The notes under the pieces were generated by a model. It was not told the origin of the DNA, searched no databases, and saw only the letters and a list, made by a program, of their open reading frames with translations. Below, in pieces: positions 1-45,500 of a DNA stretch of 64,000 nt (position 1 is the first letter of the stretch; each line of letters starts with the position of its first letter). The stretch is from Xiphophorus maculatus (Eukaryota > Chordata > Actinopteri > Cyprinodontiformes > Poeciliidae): positions 6,701,882-6,765,881 of the forward strand of contig NC_036454.1 in assembly GCF_002775205.1 (NCBI RefSeq), in the 5' to 3' direction. The translations under genes were made by a program, and so were the position numbers.

Positions 1-919
1 TTCGGGCAGTTTTTGAGAAGATCATTGTTTTACCATGGGCATTTAATTCAACAGCAAGTTGAACATTTTTGGTTTATTACAGAAATGAGCTGAGATTAGT
101 ATCAGCAGGTTGAGCTGCACAAAAACGGTGATAGGAAATTGGCCACAAAATCAGATTAAAAGAAACTTTTTCCCATTCAGAACCTCAGGACGGTCATCTT
201 TGTGCATCTGGTGCCACTGAGGCAGACTGCACCAAACCTTGCCTTTAAGACTGATATTTCTGGGATGAGTGTGATGGCTTATATCCCTTTAAGGCCAGAG
301 GATTAGAATGATGCTGATGCTTAGTGTCTTTGCCTGTGTGTCTTGTCAGCTTCCTCTGTGTGGGGCCATCCTTTGGAGCCAGATTTACTTGCTGCATCTG
401 GCTGATGTGCAGAAAGATTTCATGGTAGACAGAAAAAGAACGAGAGACACTGGAATCAGAGATGTCGTGCGACTGCGCACATGTGTGTGTTGCATGTGCA
501 TTGGAGCTAACTGGAGCAGTTTGTCCAGGACGCATACACGCTTGACGGCCTGGCTGCAGCCTTGTAAAACGCAACTCTCTGTGTTGCTGTAAGCGAATGC
601 ATGCACATGTACAACTGTTACACACTGTGCATGTGCGGATGTGATGAATCCGTGACTCAACTTCAGCTGTCAAGCTTGTGCGTGTTTGTGTGTATGTCTG
701 TGCAGCACCACAAAGCTTCATCATCATGAATGTCTCCTTTTTTAAAATCACCTACCAACTGCCTGGAGTCACTAATAAAAACACTTAATGTACAGACACA
801 TACAGGCATATTAAAGGAACCGAGACATTTGTTGAGTTTAGCATTTTTTTTCCCCAAAACTTGCATGGAATAATGAAAACCTGAAAAGTTGATGACGTTG
901 TTTTGAACTGTGTTCCCAG
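1..919. other. upstream flank or 5' UTR intron of taok3
   Basis: No supported coding exon is seen here. The open frames on either strand lack homology, biased composition or splice support. The sequence most likely belongs to the intron before the first coding exon of taok3, or to its upstream flank. Confidence 0.5.
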
Positions 920-1024
920 GTCTAGCTGGCCAATGCCGGGCCCGTCGTGGACATCTGGTGGCGGTAGCAGCAGCGGCAGTGTGTATGCGATTGCGGTCAC
1001 CGGCGCCTAGCCCATGTCCAGCCC
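920..1024 (+). other. taok3: taok3 5' untranslated part of first coding exon
   Basis: A plausible acceptor (pyrimidine-rich, ending CCCAG at 915-919) is followed by a GC-rich stretch running straight into the start codon, in contrast to the AT-rich flanks. This suggests that the exon holding the start codon has about 105 nt of leader, and that one or more upstream non-coding exons lie left of 919 or outside the window. The leader contains upstream ATGs (see findings). The acceptor is inferred from sequence only. Confidence 0.5.
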
Positions 1025-33041
<32,017 letters not shown>

Positions 33042-34252
33042 GGGGGGGAAAGGTTGCTGTCGTGTGCTGCCCTCGACGTCCTTCTGCCTCAGATCAACCG
33101 TCCTCTCCTTTTACCTGACCTGGCCTGACAGTGCAGGGTTTTTTCTGCTGCTGACATCCTCATCAAAAACACACAGAGGATTTTTGATGGGGGAGAAAAA
33201 AAAGCTCTAGATTCTGTGAGCCAGTGTGTGTTTCATGGCCGGTCAAACGGAGTCGACGGCAGGTTTTAGATGCCCAAGTCCCACCGAAACTTCCTCCCCC
33301 TCCTTGCCTCTTGTGGTGTCACAAGATGACAGAAAAAGATAGATAAATTCTTGTAGTTGTCACGTTTTTGTAATGATAATAACATAGTCAGTGTTTCTTG
33401 TTCCTTGTGCAATGATGGCACTTTTGGTGTGACCTAAAAGTGGAAGTCAAGAGAAGGAGGGAGAGAAAAATGAGGGTAGTTCAATGAGCGAAATCGCTCC
33501 ACAAACATGCATTTATGCAAAAATGATTTTCTTCTCTAAAGCTGTGCAAAATAAGGAAAAGAAAAATCTCTTAAATCGATAAATGAAACGACTGATCCTT
33601 CCGCAGCGCGTCGTCTTTGCTGCTTCTTTGAACACTTTTTGGTAATTATTCATCAGGACATTTTTAGGACAAATTTTGAGTAATTTGATACTTGGAGAGA
33701 CGATTATCATGGTGTACAAACAGGTGCACAGAACATACATGTTATTCCTTCAGGTGAATTTGATTGCTGAAGGAAGGCTGGATTATGGTACTCACCGTGT
33801 GTATCCTAGTGATTTTACTGCACTGGCAGCCAATGTGAAATACAGAGAAATACATGTGACCTGTATACTCCCAGCTAGTACAAAGGGCTTCAATGGGAGG
33901 GCAGGGCTGTCTTGTATCTTGTGTATAGATGGATTTATGGAAAGCTTTTACTTATTTTCATATTGTATTTTAACTGTCACACAAATCCAAAAAGAATTTT
34001 TTAAAAACGCTTTCTTCTTTTTTTTTTTCTTCTGCCCCGTCTTTTACAGATAGTATTTCAAGTCCCGTCATTTATTAATGGAAGCTTCTTTTTTTTTCTT
34101 TTCCTTTTTGCTTTACACAACTCTCAAGCTGTGTATTTTTTTATAAACCAGACCAGTATGATGCTTTATTAATGCATGCACTTTATGTTTTTTTTTTCAG
34201 GTCTAAAGAAAGCATGAATCTGTCAGAGCTTTTAATTATATTTGTAAATAAA
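33042..34252 (+). other. taok3: taok3 3' UTR
   Basis: About 1.2 kb between the stop codon and the first good canonical AATAAA (34247-34252). It is T-rich, with long poly-T runs around 34014-34030 and 34180-34200. No reading frame with homology is present. The extent is inferred from the polyadenylation signal. Confidence 0.6.
34247..34252 (+). promoter_or_regulatory. taok3 polyadenylation signal AATAAA
   Basis: Canonical hexamer in an AT-rich context 1.2 kb after the taok3 stop, followed by a GT-containing stretch. It is the best candidate for the end of the transcript; cleavage would fall about 15-30 nt downstream. Confidence 0.55.
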
Positions 34253-35503
34253 GTGCTCATCACACAAAGTAAAGAAGTGTAAAGGTTAATCCTCTAAGCG
34301 ATGGAACCAGTTTCAAATGACCATGGCGATAAATTTTAGATAAAACATTAAAATGTATTTCTTTAGTTAGAAAAACTGTAAAGAAATCTTTTTTAAAATT
34401 CTTCAAATTAAAACAAACAGCAATTTAAAAGTGTAAGATTATTATTCACACCATCAGTCTTTGAATTGGTTACATTTATTTTTACTATTTTGTCCTGGAG
34501 TTACATCAGTATTTTTTTTGTATAATTTACAAATTATATAATACATTTAAGTTGGATAAATTTGCAAAATATTTGTTTCTATTGTAGAATTTTCTGTTGT
34601 TCCAGAGCCATGATTCTCAGACTGATACTTGGAGATTTAAGCTCCCAGTTTTACAATGCAATTACAAAGAAGCTTCTAATCTCCGGCAATCAAAGAGGAT
34701 CTGTTGAATCTTATTCTTTGTCTCATCAGAAACATCTCAAACAATATGTGCAGAAAAAAAGATTTTAAAAGCTCCCAGGACAACCTGAAGCAGACGGTGG
34801 AGAACTTATTGTTCTAGATAAGTGTGAAAATATGTGGCATTTTCTAATACCTTGCCCTTAGCAGTCCTCAAAATGTATTTTTTAAGTCAAAATTATTACA
34901 CATGTAATAAGTATAACTTTGCTCAAGTAAAACAGAAACTACTAAAAACAGAAGCGCATTGATTTTCTCCCAAAAATGTGAACTTCAGCACATGAAAGTG
35001 AGCCTCTAGAGCAAGAACTATTATCTAGAAATTTCATCAAACCCAACGGATTGTTACTTTTGTTGCAAGTCAAATGTATTGCACTTTGGTAAATCATGTT
35101 TAGTGAGCAGGCTAAGGGCAATTTGAAGACACAACTAGTATTCTTGTCTTATGTTATGTAGTTTATTGCTGCAGCCATAAAAGAATTTTAGATGGATTTT
35201 GAGGTTGAGATTATTTTATAGCCCCAAAACTTTTCCTATCTGAAGTTTTCAACTTTACTTTTTTAATTTGGACTATCAAAAGATTGACATTTGGTTTAAA
35301 ATGAAGTGTGCAACAAAACCAAACCTGACATCTTTTTTCTCTGTATGAAAACTACAACCACAAATTTCTTTTTAATCTGTTAACACTCAAACGCCTCTTT
35401 CTAAAACATTTGAGAAACAGTTATAGAGAATCATTTTCTGTATTTCTAGAGAATTTGAAATTGGCTAAATGTCAAGAAAAAGTGGAAAATGCTGATTCAA
35501 CGG
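34253..35503. other. taok3-pebp1 intergenic region (tail to tail)
   Basis: Separates the 3' ends of two convergent genes. It is AT-rich and holds no supported exon. Around 34880-35070 there is a 'CTCAAGTAAAA'-type stretch of the kind seen in dispersed fish repeats, a weaker relative of the one at 41690-41800. Confidence 0.6.
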
Positions 35504-35509
35504 TTTATT
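35504..35509 (-). promoter_or_regulatory. pebp1 polyadenylation signal AATAAA
   Basis: TTTATT on the plus strand, read as AATAAA on the minus strand about 190 nt past the pebp1 stop codon. It gives a short 3' UTR of about 200-220 nt. Confidence 0.5.
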
Positions 35510-35696
35510 GCAGGTGAGAACAGGTCATTTCATTTTGAGAAGTAGTCATTCTTGTAACAGCGATAAACAAATAAAAAAACATGTCACTGTGGCACAAAAC
35601 TGTGCTTTCTCTCTTAAATGAATAGAGCATTTCCAGTGGAGGAACACCATGGGATTTTTCTACTACTAAACACACTTGCTTGGCGTCTTTGCTTGC

Positions 35697-37171
35697 TTAT
35701 TTTCCAGCCAGCTGCTCGTAAAGTTTAGGCACATAACTGTCCCACTCTGCCTGGTAGCAGGTACCCGCCGCCGGGGCTCCCAGCTTGTACTTCTTTCTAA
35801 AAGTTTGCAGCTTGAATTTGCCGCGGCCGTCTCCAGAACGATTGGTAAGGACGGCCTCGGAGCACGACAGGCTGCCCGGCTGCTCATACACCAGCCACAC
35901 ATACCTGTGCAGACCTGAGGGAAAACATTACAGCAGCATTTAAATGTTACATATGGAGGAAAGAGTTTGGCTAATGATTCTGTTGGTGTTGGAAATTGGA
36001 GTCAAAACAAGACAAGAAGATTGCTGAGGGATTTCCTTACATTTAATTGTAATACTGAAAAGACTTTACAGATATTTTCTAAACGTTTTTTAACTAACTG
36101 TGGTGATTAGTGAAGCAGCAATCACTTTTGTGCCACAATTTGTCATTTACTTTCTTACCTGTGCCCTTGGGAGGACCAGAGCCCACATAGTCAGACATGA
36201 CACAGCCAGAGGACACATCATTCCCCTTCATGTTGACCACCAGAAAGTGGTGCCACTCTCTTTAACAAAAAAGGTTAAAAACAAAGTTAATTCAAGAAAT
36301 TTTGTTAATTCTTGACTTCACGCTGGTAGACAACTGTAAGACTTGCTGAGTCAAAGAAGAAGAAGGATGAAAACTTGGTCCAAAATCCTTTTAATCTCAC
36401 CTAAATTTGGGGTTTTTCCTGCTGGGAGCGTCTGGATCGGTTAGGGCCAAAGTGTACAGTTTACTGGGGTCACATCCTTCCCACTCAATAGAGGTGGGTC
36501 GACTCTGCACCTGTTTGTAATGGAAATTGCAGTAAAGTTAGAGTTCCCATTACTTCATATTTTTTATTTACTTGCACAGAACAAGAATCTCTAATTTAAT
36601 TTCTCACAGATTTTTACTGAAAAAGTGTGCCATCTTTCACAACTTGCGCAGTAGAAATTCTACCAGAGGAATGTAAGTGAATGGCAGAAAGCCGAGATAT
36701 GAATAGAGCAGAATTGCATAATAAGGCAATGGCCAACTTTTTACCTGTTTCTTTTCTATTTTATTTCGCTTTTAGAGTAAGTTAAAAAAAAAAAAAAAAA
36801 GCTTTTCAAAACAAAGTTACTGTGACATCCATTGGGGGGCGCTATTGAGCCTTTCATCTTCACACATGCGGAATGTATTATGTAACCCAATTTATTGTGA
36901 CCAAACAAACGCACACATAGATGCAAAAAATGTCTAATAATGTTCAAAGAAAAACTATTTGTAGGAACTGGCCTAAGACTGTGTTTTATAACCCAGCTCC
37001 ACTGCCTGTTAGCTTAACATCATTTAGCTCACTAACCTGCGTTGGAGTGAGAACTTTGCCGAGCTCGTCGATCTCCAGAGAGCCATATTTAACAATCAAA
37101 GGCTTCGCTGGCTTTTCCTCCACCTCCTGCAAGGCGAGAGACCCGGACCACTGGCTCAGATCCACGGGCAT
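35697..37171 (-). CDS. pebp1: phosphatidylethanolamine-binding protein 1 / Raf kinase inhibitor protein
   Basis: Small cytosolic PEBP-fold protein that binds phospholipid head groups and, in mammals, Raf-1, restraining the Raf-MEK-ERK cascade. Four exons in transcript order: 37037-37171, 36401-36510, 36159-36259 and 35697-35914 (135+110+101+218 nt), giving exactly 187 aa as in human with no gaps. It starts [10 protein letters not shown]. It carries the PEBP signature DPDAPSR near residues 70-76, then [12 protein letters not shown] around 83-94, the YVGSGPP loop around 106-112 and [12 protein letters not shown] around 116-127, which together line the anion-binding pocket. It ends [10 protein letters not shown]. 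The position of mammalian Ser153 (the PKC site) is threonine here. The gene is compact (1.5 kb), convergent with taok3 and divergent from vsig10. Fish may carry other pebp1-like copies, but synteny argues this is the true orthologue. Confidence 0.96.
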
Positions 37172-39534
37172 TTTCCCTGTAATATTCTGTTTTCAGACGG
37201 CGCTGACTGGACCGCTGCTGCAGAAACTACCAGGGGTGCTGCATTCACGGACCACCAGAAATCCAGATTAAGTTGATGTTCATTTAATTGTAATAAATGT
37301 TTTACATTACGAATGACTATGTTATTATTTAGTTCTCACATAATTTATAAGATAACTGTTTAAAAATGTAATACATTTCATAATCAAGTCTGTGAGAGTT
37401 AATAGATGGCAATACAGTAATTTATCCCTCATTTCTTCATCACCATCGATGGTGCAAAAAAAGATTAATGCTGAATTTTTATCAGTCATAGATGTAAAAT
37501 AAATAAAATTGACTAAGATTAACGATTAGAATATCTTATAAAGTCGGAGTAAAAGAAATTGTACTTTCCTTGCAAAGACTAAGCATTTGAACTACAAACA
37601 AGCAAAAGACCACCAGAGGGCGCAGTTGCGTAATTTACCACAAGGAATCTGATTCGTTAAAATGAACATCAATCTGATCGCCTGTCCTGACTTTGTCCCT
37701 CCTTCAAACCGCATGTTCCATTGACACACTTTCTGTTTTCAGAATCAGACGCCCTCGGTCTGAGTCTGTGGTCTGACAAAGACACAACTGTTTTACTGGC
37801 CCTAAAACGCATTTTTGTAAATGGAGCATATTGTTTTGTTTAAGAAAAATGCAGGAAACGTATTAACAGCGGGATGAAAGTAGAATCTAACTGCATATTG
37901 CAATACAAACGTTTTCTAAAATCATCTTACCCTCTGTCTTGTTTTCTCTGTGCATGTGTGTTGTCTTTGATTATTTTAATAATGATTCAGAATAATGAGC
38001 AAGCAGCCTAAGGGTTTAAGTTTGAATGCTTTGGTTTTGATATGAGTGCAGTGGCTTGTGTAATAAAGCACAAGGTATTGTCTTGTTGCTGAAAATGTGC
38101 TATATAATGAAATTACTTTCACCTTTATGAGCTTATGAGGAGACAAAAAGCAATATAAAACAGGTTTACAAATGACACCTGTTTTGGGTTATACATTGAG
38201 CTACACGTAAGGAAACTTTAGTGTGACCACGCTAGCATGCATGCTTTTGAGTTGTGGGAGGAAATGTCTCTGTGTGCACGAGAAGAACGGATGTGAAACC
38301 CTCTTGCTTTGAAACAACAATGCAAGCAACTTTTAAAACTTGCATAATCCCTTATTCGAATTCCTAAATGTTTGTAGACTGGTCAGACATCCTCTGGGTT
38401 ATTCAGAACTGAACAATGATTTGTTAAGATCCAGCTTGAAATATGTGAAAGTCTTCTATTTGTGAAAACACACAAAAAATATTTCTATTATTTATTTGCA
38501 ATAGGCTATCTTTGATGCACACAAGACTGAAAACCACAATAATTGGCCAATATGAAACTCTTTCTGCAAACTTTCTATCCAAAATATCTTGCACTATATC
38601 AATGTCTTGATGTATTTGTGTTTCTTACAAGAAATAATTACATATTTTTTTCATTTTATTTTCTGATCCATTCGTTGCCATAGTTGTTCTTGCAAAGTTA
38701 GCAAATGGTTTATCTTACGCGGACAGAAACTTAATACAAACAAATTAAAATTCATCAAATTTTATTAAATCATTAAAATTGAGATTTGAGAGATACATTT
38801 TCTCTTCAGTAAACAAATAACCATCAACATCATAAGTTCAGTTCATGAGTTAAGTTGCTAAAGAAATAGCAACCTTTTTTAGTTGTTATTATCATTATAT
38901 TAATAGTATTAATAATAACAATAACAGGCTTGGAGAGTTTTTAGGCAGGCTGTCAATTCAGCATACATGTAGCAAAAGAAGGATTTATTATGGTTTTATT
39001 ATTATTATTTCATATTAGGAAACAATCATTAAAATTTTTGGGATAATGAATTACTTTCACAGTAAAAAAAAAAATATAACAAACAACTAAAGCTTACAGA
39101 TAAAGTGAATTATTTTGAAGAATAAATTACCTTTTCTGTCAGATAAAATATGTTCGAGAAAAATAACAGAATCCAGTTCAGCTTGTCAAAGATGATAATG
39201 TAATGTGTCCATTACGCACCATTAGTATCGTCAGTAAAAAAAAAGATGCTTCTGTCTCTTTAAGCAGGTGAGTCCTAGGTGCGGTTCATTCCTTCCAACG
39301 TTTCCGTACCTGCACGCACTTGGAAACAAAGCACGTCCGCCAAATCTCCGGCGGAGACACCAGTGGAAGCTCAACATGTCAGATCGGTGACCCGGTACTG
39401 CGGTCCATTTACTTTTTTAATAATGATCTTAAGCTCGGTGTCACAGGCAAGCGCGCACAGGTAGACAAGACAGATTCGGACTAGAAGTCTTAGTTTTCTT
39501 CGGTTATTTCTGAGGGCTATGTAGAAAAGGTAAC
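37172..39534. other. pebp1-vsig10 divergent intergenic region
   Basis: Head-to-head spacing of 2.36 kb that must hold the promoter of pebp1 (just above 37171) and that of vsig10 (just below 39535). The central part (37270-39200) is AT-rich with no exon signal. The last 300 bases before vsig10 (about 39260-39534) are richer in CpG and GC, as expected for a 5' UTR and core promoter. No TATA box is convincing at either end. Confidence 0.5.
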
Positions 39535-42500
39535 ATGAACATTGTCGCATCTCTAGCGCTTCTACAACTGTTTCTCTCTGCGGCAGGTGAGTTGTGGTGA
39601 CATAATTCTAACAGGTGTGTTGAAATTAGGTTTAACTCCTTTCTTCTCTCTCGTCTTAAAGCGACAGTTTCGGGAAACGTCTCCACCGAAACTGTCCAGT
39701 CAGCCGCACCGGGCGACGTCGTTTTACTTCAGTGTTACACCGGAGGGAATCTAACACCTGTCTGGACAACGTGGATGAAAGACAGTCATGTTGTCGCCTC
39801 AAACGGTGAGCTACATGTGGACTCTTCTGCCAAAGACCCGCGGCTCACCTTGGAGCGTAACGGGAGTCTGAGCATCAGTAAAGTGATTTCTGATGACACG
39901 GGGAGCTTCCTGTGCAGCTCCAGGCTACCAGACAACAGAACCATCAACGCACATGTCCTGCTTCAAGTAACCAGTAAGTGGGGTGGGCATGAAGTCCAGT
40001 ATGGCTCCAGTCTAATGGGATTCTTCTGGGCGTTGGTTGTCTGCAGTTGCTGAAGCAGTTTTTCAACCAAACTGGTTCTTCCACATATTCACCTGCCTGT
40101 TCACATGACAGCAAGCGAGCTGTGCATGACTTGATAAAGTAGTTTTTTTACTTTCTATTTGGAAACTGGTTGGACACTCTCCCATCTGGCTTCTGTAAAT
40201 CAAAGCTCCACAATCCTAGTAGTTATGTACTGGTTATTGGTATCTGCCTTGGTTTTTAAAAATTAAAATTTCAAAAACTGCTAAAGCAGCCATTCTCAAG
40301 GTCAGTCAAAGGTCAGTAACCTGCATGTTTTAGGTGTTTCCCTTGGTTAGTTTGACTGAATCAAATGAATGGCTCCTCAGCAGGTTTCTGCTGAACTTGA
40401 ATTTGTTGGTTTGTAGCAGGAAGACCTCTAAAGCATGCTGGATGCATCCATCCACTTTTTTCACTTTTGATATTGATACCGATATCTGAGGTTCCGTATC
40501 GGCCGATACAGAAAAGCAATGCAAATCCAGAGTATTTTTCTTTTGCGCGTTTGGCCAAAATACATAAAAATAACACAACTTTGATTTGTTCAGTGAGTGC
40601 GATTAGGAGTATAATACCCAATGTAAAATAAATAATAATGAAACTGGAACTGACTAAAACAATAGGTTGACTACCTTGGCCAAACATGTAAGAATAAACT
40701 GTAACAAACCTTCTTTCAAATAGTCTGGCTGTGGAAAACATGAACACCTGTAACTCTTATTAAGGTTTTAAATCAACAGTTTGATCAGCTGTTTTGATTA
40801 ATAGATATCAGATCATATTACAAATTTTCTTTCCAATTTTTACGTAGATACCATTAAACAAATATTTTGACTTATGGTTATATTGTAAGGCTTGAGTTGC
40901 TCATTCAAATTTGTCATTATCAGTTTGAGAAACCTCTGCCTCATTACCTTTTCTGAAAGGCTACCCAACTTTGGGTCTGATTGGGGTATTTTTTAATATT
41001 TTGAGGTAGGAGATTTTGAGTTGTTTGTTTGTTTCAATACAAAAATGATCAAGATTTTCCTCAATCCAAACCACAGCTGCAGGAAGTAGATGTCAAGACA
41101 AAATGCATAGTGAAAATACACTTTATGAATGAGTATGTGTGTCATTTTTGTTGCCGTCAACATAACCTGACGAAGTTCTTTATCTTAAAAATATGCACCA
41201 AAATCTGAATTTGCAAGTAATCATCTTTTTCTGTTTCTTTTTGTAAGAATGAAGTTGCTCACACTTGTAACATGCTGAACTCTTTTATTTCAGGTGGACC
41301 GAACAACGTATCTACAATGATTTACCCAGCAATTGTGCTACCCAACAGGACACTGGTCAGTAAGAAAGGAGACAGCCTCTGTTTTAAATGCATGGCATGG
41401 TCCTCCTCATCTCAGCAGCTGAACCTGACCTTCAGTGGAGCTTCGAACAATAACACAAGCCTGGCTTTCACACCATCTCCAGTGCTGAATTACACTATAA
41501 AGGACATCCAGCCCAGCAATCAGGGAGTTTATACCTGCAGTGCCCTCAACACCGTCTCCAACCGCATGGTCAAGAACAGCACTGAGCTGCTGGTGTACTG
41601 TAAGTTGCTAGAGTAAAGTAACACGCTGTAATTCTGTGATGTTTTTTTTTTCTTTCATATTTAAGGGTTCAACTAAACTCAATAATAATCAAAGTTAAGG
41701 TACTGAGTAGAGTATTCAGAAATTTTACTGAGGTAAGAGTAGTGACCCTTCATCTTAAAATGACTCAGTACAGAGTAGTAACAATACTCTGAAACATAAT
41801 TTCTTTCTGAACTAATAGAAGCTCCATCTATCAGCGAGTTAACCACTGTGCGGCTAAATGCAATTCTCTTTTTGTAAACTGTCATACATGATATTAATCA
41901 TAGATTAAGCTTATGAAGTTGGAACAAATTGTACATTTGTGTCATAATTAGATGTTTTGCTGAGTGTTTCCTTATTTGTCGACACAAAACTGGTTCATCC
42001 CTTGAGTTTTGTAGCATCTTTTTGTCTGAATGACTAATACATCAGAACTCAGTGGCCTTATCAATAAAAAAGCAAATGTCCAAAGAAAAACAGAAAATAC
42101 TTCAGAAAACAAGGAAAATACTGCTTATGTTCACTTAAAAAAAAGTATTTAATTTCATCCATATTCCTGGAACTGGATTTTTTTTAGGGGTATCAGAGAT
42201 AAGAAGGCTGAAAATAAATGTATGCCTCAGAATCTTATTTTTATACCATTTTGAAAACCTTTTTTCTAAAGTCCTACTTTACTTTGGTGTTTCACCTAAA
42301 TCCTCAATAAAATTCATGAAAGTTTGCGCTTGTAATGTGATGAAATGCGACCACGTTCAAATGGTGTGAAGGTTAGCAAAGTCATAATGTAGTTATAATG
42401 TAGCGGGTTTAATGAAAGTTCTTCCTGAATACGCCTCCATTTATAAAAGAAGAATAATGCTTTAGTAATTAAATCATAGAATAAATAATTTCTTTAACTC

Positions 42501-45500
42501 ATCCTGTTTTTCTCCCCGTCTGTGTTTGGGTTAGATATTCCGAGCGGACACCCTGACTGTATGTCCGTGGAAACGCAGAACTCCTCCAGTGTCCAGCTGA
42601 ACTGCTCCTGGTTCGGGGCGTATCCGACCCCGGAGCTTCGGTGGGGCAAAGACGGAGACTTCCAGGTGACGGACAGCCTCGTTGTGTCGCTGAACAGATC
42701 GACGCTGCAAGAGGGGCAGACACTGACCTGCACGGCCCGGCATGAGCTGCTCAAAATAGAAAATGAGAGATCTTGCTCCATTACGCTCCGTAAGTACCCT
42801 TTAAAGAAACGAGTCATTTTAACACTGTCTTTTCAGTTATCAATAAAACAGTAAGTGATACTGGTCACTTCCATCTACAGAAGTGATCAGTATTTTCACC
42901 CATTCTGAATTACTAAAAAGTTCAGTTTATATTTATAAAATATGATGAATTTAGGCTTTAGTTGAATTATTAAAAGTCATGGTTTAAACAGTAAATGTAG
43001 CAGTAACTGGTAGAAAGGTTTGTATGATGGCTATTATAACTTTATAACTTTAACTATTAAAGTTATTGTTGATAGAAAAAAAGAAAGGAAGTGTAAATTT
43101 AAGTGAAAAAAACTCAGAAATTTGAGATTAATCTCAGAATTTTTGTGGAAAAATCATGTAAATGTCTGAGTTTGGAAAGTCAAAATAATTGTGACTTTTG
43201 AAAATTTTCTGTTTGAAAAGTTGAAAATGTTCAACTTTTGAAACTCAACTTTCTGCGATATTCTCAAATTTTCCTATTTTTTTCTAGCAAACTTTCAGTG
43301 TTTTGAGATTAGAAATATTCTTATTTGTTCTAGAAAATTTCCTTGGTTTTTGGCTCAAGTTTTTTATTTTCCTACTTTTTCTATCTACAATGACCCTTCT
43401 ACGCTGTCGTAGGTTTGAGAGTGTAGAACAAGGCACATTTAACAGCAGCGCTCTCTGTGTTGTGTAGATTTCTGAGTATTCACTCTATAGGTGTGGCTGT
43501 CATTCCTGCTTTAATGTGTAACAAGTGCAATAAGACAAGAGCTGTAGTCTCAGCCATGTTTCCTGTCTCAATTCTTCAGTTCTCTTAGTGCATCACTAGA
43601 GTTCCTTCACATTTTGGAAAAGTCAGATAATTCTTAATTAATGGACTGGTTTTCACATTGATTTGTATTAAATATTTTTAATATTTGTGAAACATATAAG
43701 ATCAGAAAACTATTCAGAAATGTTTGTCCATAAACATCCAGAATGTTATAAAAACTCCGAGAAAATCAAAGCTGAGATGTTTAAGTTCTGCTCTGCTTTA
43801 ATTGTTGCTGTATTGTCATGCTGCCTTCTGCTGATAAGCTTTATGGATAAGCTGATTTCATTCCCCAGCAGGACTTGGCATCTGCCCACACTGACAAAGG
43901 TCCTAAGGCTTGGCAAAATGTCTTAAATATAACATCTCAGTTTTAAAAAAAACAAAACAAATTTGATTTACTATTCTAATAATTTTTTCTGTAAAAATGT
44001 ACAAATGACTGAAAAAAACCTACTGGATTCAATGTCATAAAAAAAATCTGTGAAACACACGTGTCAAACCTGATGATACTTCTTGGATGGACTACCATCA
44101 CTCTGACCAGTAGAAATCCAAGTGGTGCATTGGTGAAAAAAACTCATAAAATCGATTTATAGCCCATCCCTCAAAGTTACCAAATACTAGTTTAATGATT
44201 GTGATTTCTGTGTGTTTGGCCAGAAAACTCTGTTAAATATGCTGGAGGATCTGTGGTGCTTTTGGTCTGTTTCCGTTTTTAAAACTCCGGAAATTATGTA
44301 ACAAAGTTAACAGCAATACTCTATTGTCTCTATTTAAGCAAATAGCAAAGTAGGTCACACTTTATCTGACAGTCCTAGAAGTTAATGATTATTGAATAAT
44401 AGGTTTAGTGCAGAAGACACCAACTCCTCAGGTCTTCCTGACCTTAGTTCCTGGTTTAAATGAACGGCCTATTACAAGGCCGCTGGAGAACATGGTGACA
44501 CACTGATGGACCATTTAATTTTGGTGTGTTGAAACAGGGATGCAGCACAACCACAGACCTTGGTTTAGTGTGAGTGGTAGTATTTTATGAAGACAAAAGG
44601 TACATTTAATGTAGAAGCTTCTATTTGAATAAATCCTGTTGCAGGATCCTGAGGTTTCAGTGGAGCTACTTTCATCTCCTGTGTAGATCTCATGTTTCTG
44701 CTGTCTGTGGTGCAAAACCAAACCTCTTAAAATCCCTTCAAACAGCCGGATTAGCTCACATGTTACGCCCATGCTTGGACTTCTAGCACAGAAATATTCA
44801 ACACAAAGTGTGCGTCGTGTGAGTAATGCATAGTTTGCATGGTGATCTAATGTGGTCTCTCCTGCCCAGGTGATAGGTCATCATTCATGGAGCAATGTTT
44901 TGTTTTGTGAAAACCTGCAGGAAGCAAATTTTAATCGAAACTTGTTAGTTTGGAAATATGAATAAATAATATTTCCAACTACTCATTCTTCAGAGTACTA
45001 GAATAATCTTGTGTTAAAGTTTTATCTTCATTTTTTTGGTAACCTTTGACTTTGACATGTGGGATTTAGAGTTTTGCTTAAAGTATAAACACACCCAGTG
45101 ATGAAGCTGGATTATTCCTGAGTCATGCAGTGACATAAACATCCTTATCACATGAGGAGAGTTCTTCAAACACAGAAGGGGTGAAACTAAAGTGTGTTTA
45201 GGTGTACAAGCTGCTTTTATCCTGTCAGTTTTCATTGAGTGATGTGCAAACCCAGAGTTGAACTGTGTCTTTGTCAAACAAACAATCCAAAAGCTGTTCG
45301 TAGGACATCTAATCTGAAGGATTTCACAATATAAGATTACAAAATTTATGAAATGCTTAATGAATTACAGCTCTCTCATCTCTCTCTCTCTGGTTCTGTA
45401 AAAATAATGTTTCATTGGGGGATAATATTTTAGTCAAACTGTTTACAGGTCAGGTGACACATATAATGTTTGTGAGAAGATGAGCTGCATTTTCTTTACA

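Noticed and set aside
36921..37271. 116-codon plus-strand frame
   Set aside because: Antisense to pebp1 exon 1 and its 5' flank; the minus strand encodes the conserved PEBP1 N-terminus.
42494..42817. Three overlapping minus-strand frames of 70-107 codons
   Set aside because: Shadows of the GC-rich vsig10 Ig exon 42535-42789 in other frames.
45362..45392. CT-rich microsatellite as a regulatory element
   Set aside because: A short (CT)n tract of ordinary intronic type; nothing else supports function.
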